Origin: Gp6-AA40 sp032156805
GTDB lineage: Bacteria; Acidobacteriota; Vicinamibacteria; Vicinamibacterales; UBA2999
Length of the DNA: 64,000 bases
Reading direction: 5' to 3'
NCBI GenBank assembly: GCA_032156805.1
Contig: JALDXQ010000008.1
Coordinates: 8,715-72,714 of the forward strand
The notes beneath the pieces were generated by a model. It was not told the DNA's origin and did no database searches. It saw nothing but the letters and a program-made list of their open reading frames with translations. Both the position numbers and the translations under genes were made by a program. Every line of letters starts with the position of its first letter. Positions within the stretch are counted from its first letter, which is position 1. Of this stretch, positions 33,667 to 42,065 are shown in pieces.

Positions 33667-33737
33667 GATCCATCTCGAACGTGCCGCACCGATGTCTGTG
33701 GCCATTCTGCATTCTGAATTCTGAATTCTGCATTCCG
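33626..33737. repeat. Inverted heptamer arrays (GAATGCA/GAATTCA facing CATTCTG/AATTCTG)
   Basis: Four units GAATGCA, GAATGCA, GAATTCA, GAATTCA start at 33626; after a 49-nt loop, CATTCTG, CATTCTG, AATTCTG, AATTCTG and CATTCCG run from 33703 to 33737. The arms are nearly perfect reverse complements over about 30 bp and would form a strong hairpin. The hpnD stop lies in the loop and the hpnE GTG at 33740 begins 2 nt after the right arm, without a ribosome binding site. Confidence 0.9.
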
Positions 33738-33739
33738 AA

Positions 33740-35056
33740 GTGACTGACCAGGTCCTTGTCATCGGAGCCGGCTTCGCCGGGCTGAGCGCTGCAACTGCCC
33801 TGGCGGAGCAGGGCGTTCGCGTGCTCGTGCTCGAGGCTCGCCCTGCGCTCGGCGGCCGTGCGTCGGTCTTCACGGATCCCGCAACGGGTGAGCGGGTCGA
33901 CAACGGGCAGCATGTGTTGATCGGCGCGTATCGCGAGACGTTCCGCTTCCTGCGCCGCCTCGGGACCGAGAAGCATGTCTACCTGCAGCCCGGGCTGGCC
34001 GTTGACATCATCGATCGGGATGGACGGACGTCACGCCTGGCGTGTCCCGCGATCCCGGCGCCTCTGCACCTGCTCGTTGGCGCGTTGCGGTGGAAGGCCA
34101 TCAGCTGGCGGGATCGAGTGGCGCTCGCGCGCATGCGACATGGCGGCCGCCGTGATGTCGATCCTCGCTTCACCGTTCGCGAGTGGCTCGAATGGCATGG
34201 GCAGACCACTCGCCTCATCGAGTTGCTGTGGGAACCGCTCGCGGTCGCGTCATTGAATCAATCTATCGACGAAGCGGCGGGCGAGATGTTTGGCGCTGTC
34301 CTTCGACGGACGTTCACGTCGGAGCGAAGCGATTCGTCGCTCGGGTTGGTGCAGCGTCCGCTCGACGAGCTCTATACCGAGCCGTCCCGCGCATACATCG
34401 AGCGGCGGGGCGGAGAGGTCAGGGCCAATTCGCTTGCGTGCGTCAACGTCGAGTCCGGGAGCGCGTCGATTCATGTCAGGTCGCACGCCTTTCGCCCGCG
34501 AGCGGTGATCTGTGCGGCGGCCTGGTATGCCTTGCCCGCGCTCTTCCCAGATCCTCCGCCGGCGTTGGCCGAGATGATCCAAGCGGCTGAATCGACACCC
34601 GCGTCGCCGATCGTGACGGTCAACCTGTGGTTCGATCGGCCGATCACCTCGTCGGTCTTTGTCGGCCTGCCTGGGCGCGCGAATCAGTGGGTGTTCGACA
34701 AACGCGCATTGTTCGGGGAGGCGACCTCTCACGTCTCGCTGGTGTCGAGCGGGGCGGCCGCGATCGTCAGCCAGAACAACCAGCAGCTCGTGAACCTGGC
34801 GCTCGACGAGTTGAAGGACGCGATACCCGAGGTCCGCTCGGCGGCGTTGCGCCGAGCCGTCGTCGTTCGTGAGAAACGGGCAACGTTCTCTGTCGCGCCA
34901 GGGCAGCCGCCGCGCCCGGCGACGCGCACAGCCATTCCCGGGTTGTTCATGGCCGGTGACTGGATCGATACGGGCCTGCCCGCTACGATCGAGAGTGCCG
35001 TGGTGAGCGGCCATGCGGCAGCGAATGCGGTAATTGATTTTCTGAAGTCCGGCTAA
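33740..35056 (+). CDS. hpnE: Hydroxysqualene dehydroxylase HpnE
   Basis: The 438-aa FAD-dependent amine-oxidase-like protein reduces hydroxysqualene to squalene. It has the N-terminal VLVIGAGFAGLSAATAL and LEARPALGGRA motifs and the C-terminal FMAGDWIDTGLPATIESAV FAD-binding segment. Together with hpnC and hpnD it makes squalene from two farnesyl diphosphates. No squalene-hopene cyclase is in the window. Its stop codon is the central TAA of a GTCCGGCT palindrome, so the last residues (KSG) are repeat-encoded. Confidence 0.92.
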   Translation: MTDQVLVIGAGFAGLSAATALAEQGVRVLVLEARPALGGRASVFTDPATGERVDNGQHVLIGAYRETFRFLRRLGTEKHVYLQPGLAVDIIDRDGRTSRLACPAIPAPLHLLVGALRWKAISWRDRVALARMRHGGRRDVDPRFTVREWLEWHGQTTRLIELLWEPLAVASLNQSIDEAAGEMFGAVLRRTFTSERSDSSLGLVQRPLDELYTEPSRAYIERRGGEVRANSLACVNVESGSASIHVRSHAFRPRAVICAAAWYALPALFPDPPPALAEMIQAAESTPASPIVTVNLWFDRPITSSVFVGLPGRANQWVFDKRALFGEATSHVSLVSSGAAAIVSQNNQQLVNLALDELKDAIPEVRSAALRRAVVVREKRATFSVAPGQPPRPATRTAIPGLFMAGDWIDTGLPATIESAVVSGHAAANAVIDFLKSG

Positions 35057-35072
35057 GGCCGGACACTACGAC
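35047..35072. repeat. GTCCGGCT palindrome supplying the hpnE stop
   Basis: GTCCGGCTAAGGCCGGAC at 35047-35064 followed by ACTACG. The TAA at its centre ends hpnE. Confidence 0.8.
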
Positions 35073-35082
35073 TGCCCCAAAT

Positions 35083-36309
35083 ATGAACTCAATCGTGGTT
35101 CACTACCAGGAGCTCGCGCTGAAGGGGAAGAACCGCCCCTGGTTCCTCGCTCGCCTGGTCCGCAACCTGCGAGAGGCGGTTTCCGATCTCGACGTCCGCA
35201 GCGTGCGTGCGCTGATGGGGCGCCTAGAAGTCGTGGTCGGCACCGGCGCTTCGCGTGAAGCTGTCGGTGAACGCATCCGGCGCACGTTTGGCGTCGCCAA
35301 CTTTTCGTACGCCGGCCGCACGGCTCTCGACCTCGAGACGGTGTCGGCCGCCATCCTCAACGATCTCGGCGATCGGACCTGCGAGAGCTTCCGTGTCTCG
35401 GCGCGCAGGGCCGACAAGCGCTTCCCGATGACCTCGCCACAGATCGAGCGCGAAGTTGGCGGACGGATCAAGCAGGCGCGAGGCTGGCGCGTCAACCTCG
35501 ATGAACCCGACCTCACGATTCATGTCGAGTTGCTCACTGACCAGGCGTTCTACTTTTTTGGCAAGGAGCGCGGACCCGGAGGTTTGCCGACCGGTACCGC
35601 CGGTCGCGTGGTGTGTTTGCTCTCGGGCGGCATCGATTCGCCGGTCGCGGCGCATCGCATGATGAAGCGCGGGTGCGCGGTCACCTTCGTGCACTTCCAC
35701 AGCTATCCGATTCTGTCGCGCGCGTCACAGGAGAAGGCGCGTGAACTGGTACAGCTGCTGACGAAGTGGCAGCATCGATCGCGGTTGTATCTCGTTGCCT
35801 TCGGCGAGATCCAGCAGCAGGTGGTGTTGTCCGTGCCCGGGCCGATGCGCGTGGTGATCTACCGCCGGCTCATGATGCGCATCGCCGAGCGCATCGCGCG
35901 CGCGCGTGCCGCACAGGCGCTCGTCACCGGTGACGTCGTCGGTCAGGTCGCTTCTCAGACACTGGAGAACCTCGCGGTCATTGGAAGCGTGGTGACGATG
36001 CCGGTATTTCGTCCATTGATCGGCATGGACAAGGAAGAGATTACGGCCGAGGCGACGAAGATCGGCTCGTATCCCATTTCCATCATCCCGGATCAGGACT
36101 GCTGCACGCTGTTTACTCCGCGGAATCCGCTGACACGTGCACGCCTGGCCGACATCGAGGCTGCCGAACAGGCATTGCCAATCGACGATCTTGTAGGACG
36201 CGCTGTGCAGGATGCCGTCCTCGAGCACGCTCGATTCCCCGCCTCCTCACGGGGTCCGGGCGATGTAGGATCGAAAGCTGCGGCCGGGAGCCTGGAGCCG
36301 AAGGCCTAG
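35083..36309 (+). CDS. thiI: tRNA 4-thiouridine synthase ThiI (no rhodanese domain)
   Basis: The 408-aa protein has an N-terminal ferredoxin-like and THUMP region (to about 165) and a PP-loop ATPase with SGGIDSPVA at 181-189. It activates U8 of tRNA for sulfur insertion; in some bacteria it also serves thiamine synthesis. It lacks the C-terminal rhodanese domain of the E. coli form and instead ends soon after the conserved DQDCCTLFTP (Cys340, Cys341), as in the Bacillus type. The final residues and stop codon are written in an AGAGCC-type heptamer array. Confidence 0.93.
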   Translation: MNSIVVHYQELALKGKNRPWFLARLVRNLREAVSDLDVRSVRALMGRLEVVVGTGASREAVGERIRRTFGVANFSYAGRTALDLETVSAAILNDLGDRTCESFRVSARRADKRFPMTSPQIEREVGGRIKQARGWRVNLDEPDLTIHVELLTDQAFYFFGKERGPGGLPTGTAGRVVCLLSGGIDSPVAAHRMMKRGCAVTFVHFHSYPILSRASQEKARELVQLLTKWQHRSRLYLVAFGEIQQQVVLSVPGPMRVVIYRRLMMRIAERIARARAAQALVTGDVVGQVASQTLENLAVIGSVVTMPVFRPLIGMDKEEITAEATKIGSYPISIIPDQDCCTLFTPRNPLTRARLADIEAAEQALPIDDLVGRAVQDAVLEHARFPASSRGPGDVGSKAAAGSLEPKA

Positions 36310-36348
36310 AGCCGGCCAATCCGGAGCCCAGAGCCGAGAGCCTAAAGC
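36286..36348. repeat. Heptamer array (NNNAGCC) at the end of thiI
   Basis: GGGAGCC, TGGAGCC, GAAGGCC, TAGAGCC run from 36286; after an 8-nt step CGGAGCC, CAGAGCC, GAGAGCC and TAAAGCC continue to about 36349. The thiI TAG is in the fourth unit. Same theme as the right arm at 1752-1814. Confidence 0.85.
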
Positions 36349-36360
36349 CAATCAAGAGGT

Positions 36361-37455
<1,095 letters not shown>

Positions 37456-37461
37456 TCTGCT

Positions 37462-37535
37462 AACTCTCAACGTCCAATCTCCAACTCTCATTCAGTCCCG
37501 CTGTTTTGGGAGTTGGAAGTTGGAGCTTGGGCGTT
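37462..37535. repeat. Inverted heptamer arrays forming a hairpin after the aldolase gene
   Basis: Left arm AACTCTC, AACGTCC, AATCTCC, AACTCTC (37462-37489); right arm GGGAGTT, GGAAGTT, GGAGCTT, GGGCGTT (37508-37535). The arms are imperfect reverse complements with an 18-nt loop that contains TTTT. Position and shape would suit transcription termination or protection of the aldolase mRNA 3' end. Confidence 0.85.
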
Positions 37536-37541
37536 GACGCG

Positions 37542-37667
37542 CTAGTTGACCCGGACGACGCCGATCACGGGACTCATCATGTACGTCCCGTTGCCCGTCT
37601 GGTGAATCGACCGATCGCCATCGAAGTCGAGCAACATGGTGGTCGTCGCATCCGCTTCCAGCTTGAA
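37542..37667 (-). pseudogene. C-terminal remnant of a DUF4382-type protein
   Basis: The minus strand from about 37667 to a TAG at 37542 reads FKLEADATTTMLLDFDGDRS then IHQTGNGTYMMSPVIGVVRVN. This is the typical end of DUF4382 lipoproteins (LEAG-TTT-LLDFD then TGNG-Y-PVI). The rest of the gene is missing: upstream on the same strand lies the intact Nudix gene in another frame. The remnant abuts a heptamer hairpin on its other side. Confidence 0.6.
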
Positions 37668-37684
37668 TCCGCGATTGAGAACGC

Positions 37685-38197
37685 TTACGTCAGGAGGAAT
37701 TCTCTGAGTGCCTGCTTCGTGCTGGAGAAGGCCAGGTCGTCCCAGGGGATGTCGCCAGGAGCGAACAGGCGAACCTCGAGGCACTCATCGTCGCAAGCCA
37801 GCGTGCCTCCGGTCATCGTCGCGACGTACACGATGATGACGGGCGCAACACCGGGGTAGGAGTACACGTTCAGCAGCCGATCGATTCGAATCTCGATTCC
37901 CGCCTCCTCGCGCGCCTCGCGTACGGCCGCGGCCAGCACTTCCTCACCGCGATCGACGAATCCACCGGGACAGACCCATTTGCCATATCCGGGCTCGATC
38001 GCACGTTTGACCAGCACGATGTGGTCGTTGCCATCGCGGATGATCGTCGCCACTGCGACCTTGGGGTCCTGGTAGAAGATGAATCCGCACTGCACGCAGA
38101 CCAGGCGGTCCGGTTCGGTGGGCTTGAGGCTGCGCAGCTCGAGGTCGGCGCCACACATCGGACAGAAGCTGTACGGGCGCTCGTCGTGCGGATGCAT
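37685..38197 (-). CDS. Nudix hydrolase with N-terminal zinc ribbon
   Basis: The 170-aa protein starts with a four-cysteine zinc ribbon (FCPMCG then CVQCGF) and continues into a Nudix domain with box GGFVDRGEEVLAAAVREAREE. This layout is shared with NADH pyrophosphatase NudC and with ADP-ribose-type hydrolases; the length suggests the shorter, ADP-ribose/NUDT-like branch. It probably hydrolyses a nucleoside diphosphate derivative. A DUF4382 fragment lies directly downstream. Confidence 0.85.
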   Translation of the reverse strand: MHPHDERPYSFCPMCGADLELRSLKPTEPDRLVCVQCGFIFYQDPKVAVATIIRDGNDHIVLVKRAIEPGYGKWVCPGGFVDRGEEVLAAAVREAREEAGIEIRIDRLLNVYSYPGVAPVIIVYVATMTGGTLACDDECLEVRLFAPGDIPWDDLAFSSTKQALREFLLT

Positions 38198-38205
38198 CTG
38201 CTCTG

Positions 38206-38239
38206 GGCTCTCGGCTTTGGTCTCTAGGCTGTGGCGAAG
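38206..38239. repeat. Heptamer array (GGCTNTN)
   Basis: GGCTCTC, GGCTTTG, GTCTCTA and GGCTGTG run in register just upstream of the Nudix start, then GCGAAGCC reverses the theme. It lies in the divergent Nudix/def promoter region, 18 nt before def. Confidence 0.7.
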
Positions 38240-38256
38240 CCTATAATTTATCTCTT

Positions 38257-38784
38257 ATGTCCATTCTCAAGGTCGCGCGCATGGGCCATCCGGTTTTACG
38301 GGAGCGGGCGCGGCCTGTCTCGAAGCCGGAACTGCGCGATCCGCTCATGCAGAAGCTGATCGACGACATGATCGACACGATGCATGAATATCACGGCGTC
38401 GGGCTGGCGGCGCCGCAGGTGCACGAAGGCCTCCGCCTGTTCGTGGCATTGCTCGACGAGGATCCTGGTCCGAAAAGCGAGGCCGTTGTCATCGTCAACC
38501 CGGAGATCATTCCAGCCGTCTCGGCGAAGGAAGAGGGTTGGGAAGGCTGCCTGAGCATCCCCGACATCCGCGGGATGGTGCCACGATTCACCGACATCAC
38601 CGTTGCCGCCCTCGATCGCGACGGGAAACCGATCGAGCTCAAGTTGAAGAATTTTTCGGCTCGTGTTGCGCAGCATGAAACCGATCACCTCGATGGCGTG
38701 CTCTTTTTCGATCGCATGACGTCGATGCAGTCGCTGACCTACCTCGACGAATATTCGCGCTATCACGCGAAGGATGAAGACTAA
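38257..38784 (+). CDS. def: Peptide deformylase
   Basis: The 175-aa metalloenzyme removes the formyl group from nascent proteins. All three family motifs are present: GVGLAAPQ (47-54), EGCLS with metal-ligand Cys98, and QHETDHLDG with His140, Glu141 and His144. No methionyl-tRNA formyltransferase gene is adjacent. Confidence 0.95.
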   Translation: MSILKVARMGHPVLRERARPVSKPELRDPLMQKLIDDMIDTMHEYHGVGLAAPQVHEGLRLFVALLDEDPGPKSEAVVIVNPEIIPAVSAKEEGWEGCLSIPDIRGMVPRFTDITVAALDRDGKPIELKLKNFSARVAQHETDHLDGVLFFDRMTSMQSLTYLDEYSRYHAKDED

Positions 38785-38800
38785 CCGGCAGCAATCCCCC

Positions 38801-38861
38801 GCTAAACCACCAATCGATAAGCACCAATCAAAAACCAGTCAACGATCAAAGATCGAAGATC
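38801..38861. repeat. Heptamer array (NNNGATC) upstream of thyX
   Basis: AACGATC, AAAGATC and GAAGATC are three consecutive units at 38841-38861, preceded by looser CCAATCG/CCAATCA units from about 38810. The array fills the gap between def and the ATG at 38866 and leaves no room for a ribosome binding site. Confidence 0.7.
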
Positions 38862-38865
38862 CGCA

Positions 38866-40419
38866 ATGTCTTATGATTGTCCAGTGCTTTCCAGCGGTTC
38901 GCCCATCGTCACGCTCCGCGCTGCGCCCGCGACTCCGTACGACAGTGCCATCGCCGCCGCAAGGACCTGCTATTCGCCGCGCGTGATTGGCGCCGGTGAG
39001 GTCACCGAGTCGCAGCGCGACTCGATTGGCGTGCTCACGTTCGATGCCGGCCACCACACCGTCTACCAGCACGCGCACTTCGAGTTCGGGCTCGAGAACA
39101 TTTCACGGCAGTTCGTGTGGACGTTTCTCCACTCGTACCCCTTCTATAACTCCGAGCAGTCCAGCCAGCGCTACGTCAAGCTGAAGGAGCCGCGCGCGTA
39201 CGTGCCGCCGCTCGTCGGCCGCGCCCGCGATGTCTTCGAGGCGGCCGTGGTGCGCGCCTGGGATCGCTACGCGGAGTTGTCGGCGCTGCTCAAGGAGGAT
39301 GCGCTCGCGATTCTCAAGGAGTTGCGCTACGTCCGCCCCAACACGAACCCCGAGCGGCTGAAGCAGATCGACAAGGACGCGGAGAAGCGCGCGATCGAGA
39401 CCGCCCGCTACGTGATTCCGATTGCCGCGTTCACGTCCATGGTCCACACGGTGTCCGGCATCGTCCTGCATCGGCTGCACCGGATGATGAACACCGGCGA
39501 CGCACCGCACGAGACGCGCCTGGTGATTTCCGAGATGGTGCGCCTCGTGAAGGAGTGGGATCCGTACTTCTTCGAGAAGGTGGGGTTGGCGCCGATTCCG
39601 GACGAAGAAGTGCAGGAGGGCGCGTTTCCGCGTCCACGCACCGGCGGCGACTGCTTCGCTGCGGAGTTCGACATGCGGCTTGGCGGCCGCTGGTCGCGCC
39701 TGCGGTCGGCCTCCCCCGACGCTGAGGCGATCATTGCTGAATCGGTGAGGTCAGTCTTCGGGCTGACCCGGGAGGAGCTGAACGACGAGGAGGCGCTCGA
39801 CCGGGTGATGAACCCGGCGCGAAATCGCTACCGGCTCGACATCCTCAATGTCTCGTATCACTCGCCGCTGATGCGTTCGCTGCATCATGCGACGTATGTG
39901 TTCGAGAAGCGGCTCAGCCACACCGCCGATTCGCAGGATCAACGGCATCGCATGGTGCCGGCGTCGCGCCCGTTGATGACGTTTGCGGACACGGCGCGCC
40001 CCGACTACATCACGCCGCGGCTCATCGCCGCCAACCCTCGTGCCAGGGTGGTGTACGACGCGGCCATGCAGGAAGCCTGGGATGCGAAGAACCAGCTTCT
40101 CGCGCTCGACGTGCCGCTCGAGCATGCGCTCTATGTGCTGCCCAACGCGAAGACGCTCCGCTTCGTCGAGTCGGGATCGCTGCTGGCGCTGCTGCACAAG
40201 TGGACGCTGCGCACGTGCTTCAACGCGCAGGAAGAGATCTACCTCGCGTCGATGGACGAGGTCGAGCAGGTCAGGACGCTGCACCCGCAGATTGGCCGCT
40301 ACATCGGACCACCGTGCGTCGTTCGCAACGGCCTGATCTCGCCGCGCTGCACCGAAGGGTCGCATTTCTGCGGCGTCCCGGTCTGGCGGGATTTTCCGAA
40401 TGCCGTGCGGAGGCTGTAG
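38866..40419 (+). CDS. thyX: Double-domain flavin-dependent thymidylate synthase-like protein (ThyX)
   Basis: At 517 aa this is about twice the length of ordinary ThyX, and it consists of two ThyX-like domains. ThyX makes dTMP from dUMP using FAD and methylene-tetrahydrofolate; its signature is RHR-x7-8-S-x-R. In the first domain the RHR part is changed (RQFVWTFLHS, 81-90) while the SEQSSQRYV part (96-104) is kept. In the second, RHR is kept (360-362) but the following part reads MVPASRPLM. The two halves therefore carry complementary parts of the motif, suggesting that one composite active site forms between them. No thyA is in the window. Confidence 0.85.
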   Translation: MSYDCPVLSSGSPIVTLRAAPATPYDSAIAAARTCYSPRVIGAGEVTESQRDSIGVLTFDAGHHTVYQHAHFEFGLENISRQFVWTFLHSYPFYNSEQSSQRYVKLKEPRAYVPPLVGRARDVFEAAVVRAWDRYAELSALLKEDALAILKELRYVRPNTNPERLKQIDKDAEKRAIETARYVIPIAAFTSMVHTVSGIVLHRLHRMMNTGDAPHETRLVISEMVRLVKEWDPYFFEKVGLAPIPDEEVQEGAFPRPRTGGDCFAAEFDMRLGGRWSRLRSASPDAEAIIAESVRSVFGLTREELNDEEALDRVMNPARNRYRLDILNVSYHSPLMRSLHHATYVFEKRLSHTADSQDQRHRMVPASRPLMTFADTARPDYITPRLIAANPRARVVYDAAMQEAWDAKNQLLALDVPLEHALYVLPNAKTLRFVESGSLLALLHKWTLRTCFNAQEEIYLASMDEVEQVRTLHPQIGRYIGPPCVVRNGLISPRCTEGSHFCGVPVWRDFPNAVRRL

Positions 40420-40422
40420 CAC

Positions 40423-40520
40423 TTGAACAGTGGAACGTTCAAAGGTCAACGTGCAAAGTAAGTAGCAATACACTTCAAACTTACTTCCCAACTTTGAACT
40501 TTACACTTTCAACTTTCCTT
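40423..40520. repeat. Inverted heptamer arrays (GTTCAAA-type facing TTTGAAC-type)
   Basis: Left: TTGAACA, GTGGAAC, GTTCAAA, GGTCAAC, GTGCAAA, GTAAGTA (40423-40464). Right: ACTTACT, TCCCAAC, TTTGAAC, TTTACAC, TTTCAAC (40479-40513). The arms are complementary in reverse order. The right arm is translated as the first residues of the following gene. Confidence 0.85.
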
Positions 40521-41213
40521 GCCTGGCTCGTCCACCTCTACACGGCGAGCGGACTTGTCCTGGCGTTTCTCGCCGCCCGTGCGGTCATCGACTTCAACTA
40601 TCGCGCTGCATTTTTCTGGTTGTGGCTCCAGGTCGTCATTGATGCGACCGACGGCGTGCTGGCGAGACGTGCAGGCGTCGCCGAGCGCATCCCGTGGTTC
40701 GACGGTGGCAAGCTCGATGACATCGTCGACTATCTGACCTATGTGTTCGTTCCAGCGTTGTGCGTGTGGCGCGCGGTGCTCGTGCCGGACGCGTGGGCGC
40801 TCCCGATTGCTTTCGCGATACTGCTTGCCAGCGGCTACGGCTTCAGTCGAAAGGACGCCAAGACGGCCGACCACTTCTTCACGGGCTTTCCTTCGTATTG
40901 GAATGTCGTCGTGTTCTACCTGATCGTCGCCGGATGGCCCTCGTCCGTGAATGCCGTTGTGCTGCTGGTGTTCGTTGTCCTGGTCTTCATCCCGATTCGC
41001 TACGTCTATCCCTCACGAACACCAGGGCTGCGGCTTTTCACGAATGTGATTGGAAGCGTCTGGTCGGCGATGATGCTGCTGATGCTGTGGCAGTATCCCG
41101 ATGTGTCACGGTTGGTGATGTGGCTCTCGCTCGCGTTTCCGGCGTACTACATCGCCCTGTCGCTGTGGCTTCACTTTTCCCTTCACCTTTTGGTGTCAGA
41201 CACCAAAAGGTGA
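40494..41213 (+). CDS. pcs: Phosphatidylcholine synthase-like CDP-alcohol phosphatidyltransferase
   Basis: About 239 aa with some eight membrane segments. The active-site block follows DG-x2-AR-x12-G-x3-D-x3-D (DGVLARRAGVAERIPWFDGG then KLDDIVD), the 12-residue spacing that distinguishes phosphatidylcholine synthase from other CDP-alcohol transferases, which have 8. It would condense CDP-diacylglycerol with choline at the inner membrane. The start is unclear: the only in-frame start codon after thyX is TTG 40494 inside a heptamer array. The C-terminal VSDTKR and stop are encoded by a 33-bp palindrome. Confidence 0.82.
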   Translation: MNFTLSTFLAWLVHLYTASGLVLAFLAARAVIDFNYRAAFFWLWLQVVIDATDGVLARRAGVAERIPWFDGGKLDDIVDYLTYVFVPALCVWRAVLVPDAWALPIAFAILLASGYGFSRKDAKTADHFFTGFPSYWNVVVFYLIVAGWPSSVNAVVLLVFVVLVFIPIRYVYPSRTPGLRLFTNVIGSVWSAMMLLMLWQYPDVSRLVMWLSLAFPAYYIALSLWLHFSLHLLVSDTKR

Positions 41214-41247
41214 ATTCACTTTTCGGTGTCTGACACCAAAAGGTGAA
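41182..41247. repeat. Two adjacent 33-bp palindromes around GGTGTCNGACACC
   Basis: First unit 41182-41214: TTCACCTTTTGGTGTC, a single A, and its exact reverse complement. Second unit 41215-41247: TTCACTTTTCGGTGTC, a single T, and GACACCAAAAGGTGAA. The pcs stop codon is in the first unit and a partial third copy (CAAAGGTGAA) precedes the next gene's GTG at 41256. Confidence 0.9.
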
Positions 41248-41255
41248 CGCCAAAG

Positions 41256-42065
41256 GTGAACCTCGAGATGAATCCCGTTCCGATACACGCGTTCAATCCC
41301 GGGCCGATGACCGGCGATGGCAACTGGACGTGGCTCCTTCTCGGCGCCATCCCCACGTTGATCGATGCAGGCACGGGTGACCCGCGACACCTCGACGCGG
41401 TCGAAGCGGCGCTTGCCGGTGCGTCGCTGGCCCAGGTACTCGTGACACACGCGCATGTCGATCACGCGTCGGGAGCCGTCGCGATCGCCGAGCGTTTCCA
41501 GGGCGTGAGGTTCTTCAAGATGCCCTGGGCCGAACGCGACAGCCGGTGGCCGGTGTCATGGCAGTCGATCGGCGACAACAACATCGTCGAGGCTGGCAAC
41601 GACCGATTGTGCGCCGTGCACACACCCGGGCATGCGCCCGATCACCTCTGCTTCTGGCACGAGGAATCGCGCACGATGTTCGCCGGCGACCTTGCGGTCA
41701 AGGGGACGACGGTGTACATCCCGCCGAACCTTCGCGGCGATCTTGCGGACTACCTCGCCTCGCTCGAACGCGTGCGCGCGCTGAAGCCGGCACGCCTGCT
41801 GCCGGCACACGGTCCGATCATCGACGACCCCGACACGCTGCTGAGCAACTACCTGCAGCATCGACGTGAGCGGGAAGAACAGATTCTTGCCGCGCTCCAC
41901 GCTGGACCGGCGACGCCAGAGGCGCTGGTGCCGTTGATCTACCGCGGGCTCAGGGAGAACCTGACGCAGGTCGCCCGCGAGACCGTCCTTGCGCACCTGC
42001 TCAAGCTCGAACGTGAAGGCCGCGCCCGTCGCCACGACGAGTCGTGGCATATCATGGAGCCATGA
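41256..42065 (+). CDS. LACTB2-like metallo-beta-lactamase-fold hydrolase
   Basis: The 269-aa protein has THAHVDHASG, HTPGHAPDH, the Asp in FAGDLAVKG and the final His in PAHGP, plus a C-terminal winged-helix-like tail (about 205-269). This layout matches LACTB2/beta-lactamase-like proteins, some of which are single-strand RNA endonucleases while others hydrolyse thioesters. It overlaps the dipeptidase gene by 4 nt (ATGA). The start GTG 41256 is next to repeat DNA; ATG 41268 is equally plausible. Confidence 0.85.
   Translation: MNLEMNPVPIHAFNPGPMTGDGNWTWLLLGAIPTLIDAGTGDPRHLDAVEAALAGASLAQVLVTHAHVDHASGAVAIAERFQGVRFFKMPWAERDSRWPVSWQSIGDNNIVEAGNDRLCAVHTPGHAPDHLCFWHEESRTMFAGDLAVKGTTVYIPPNLRGDLADYLASLERVRALKPARLLPAHGPIIDDPDTLLSNYLQHRREREEQILAALHAGPATPEALVPLIYRGLRENLTQVARETVLAHLLKLEREGRARRHDESWHIMEP

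Noticed and set aside
33626..33737. CRISPR-like array
   Set aside because: The units are 7 bp without spacers and are arranged as inverted arms; no cas gene is in the window.
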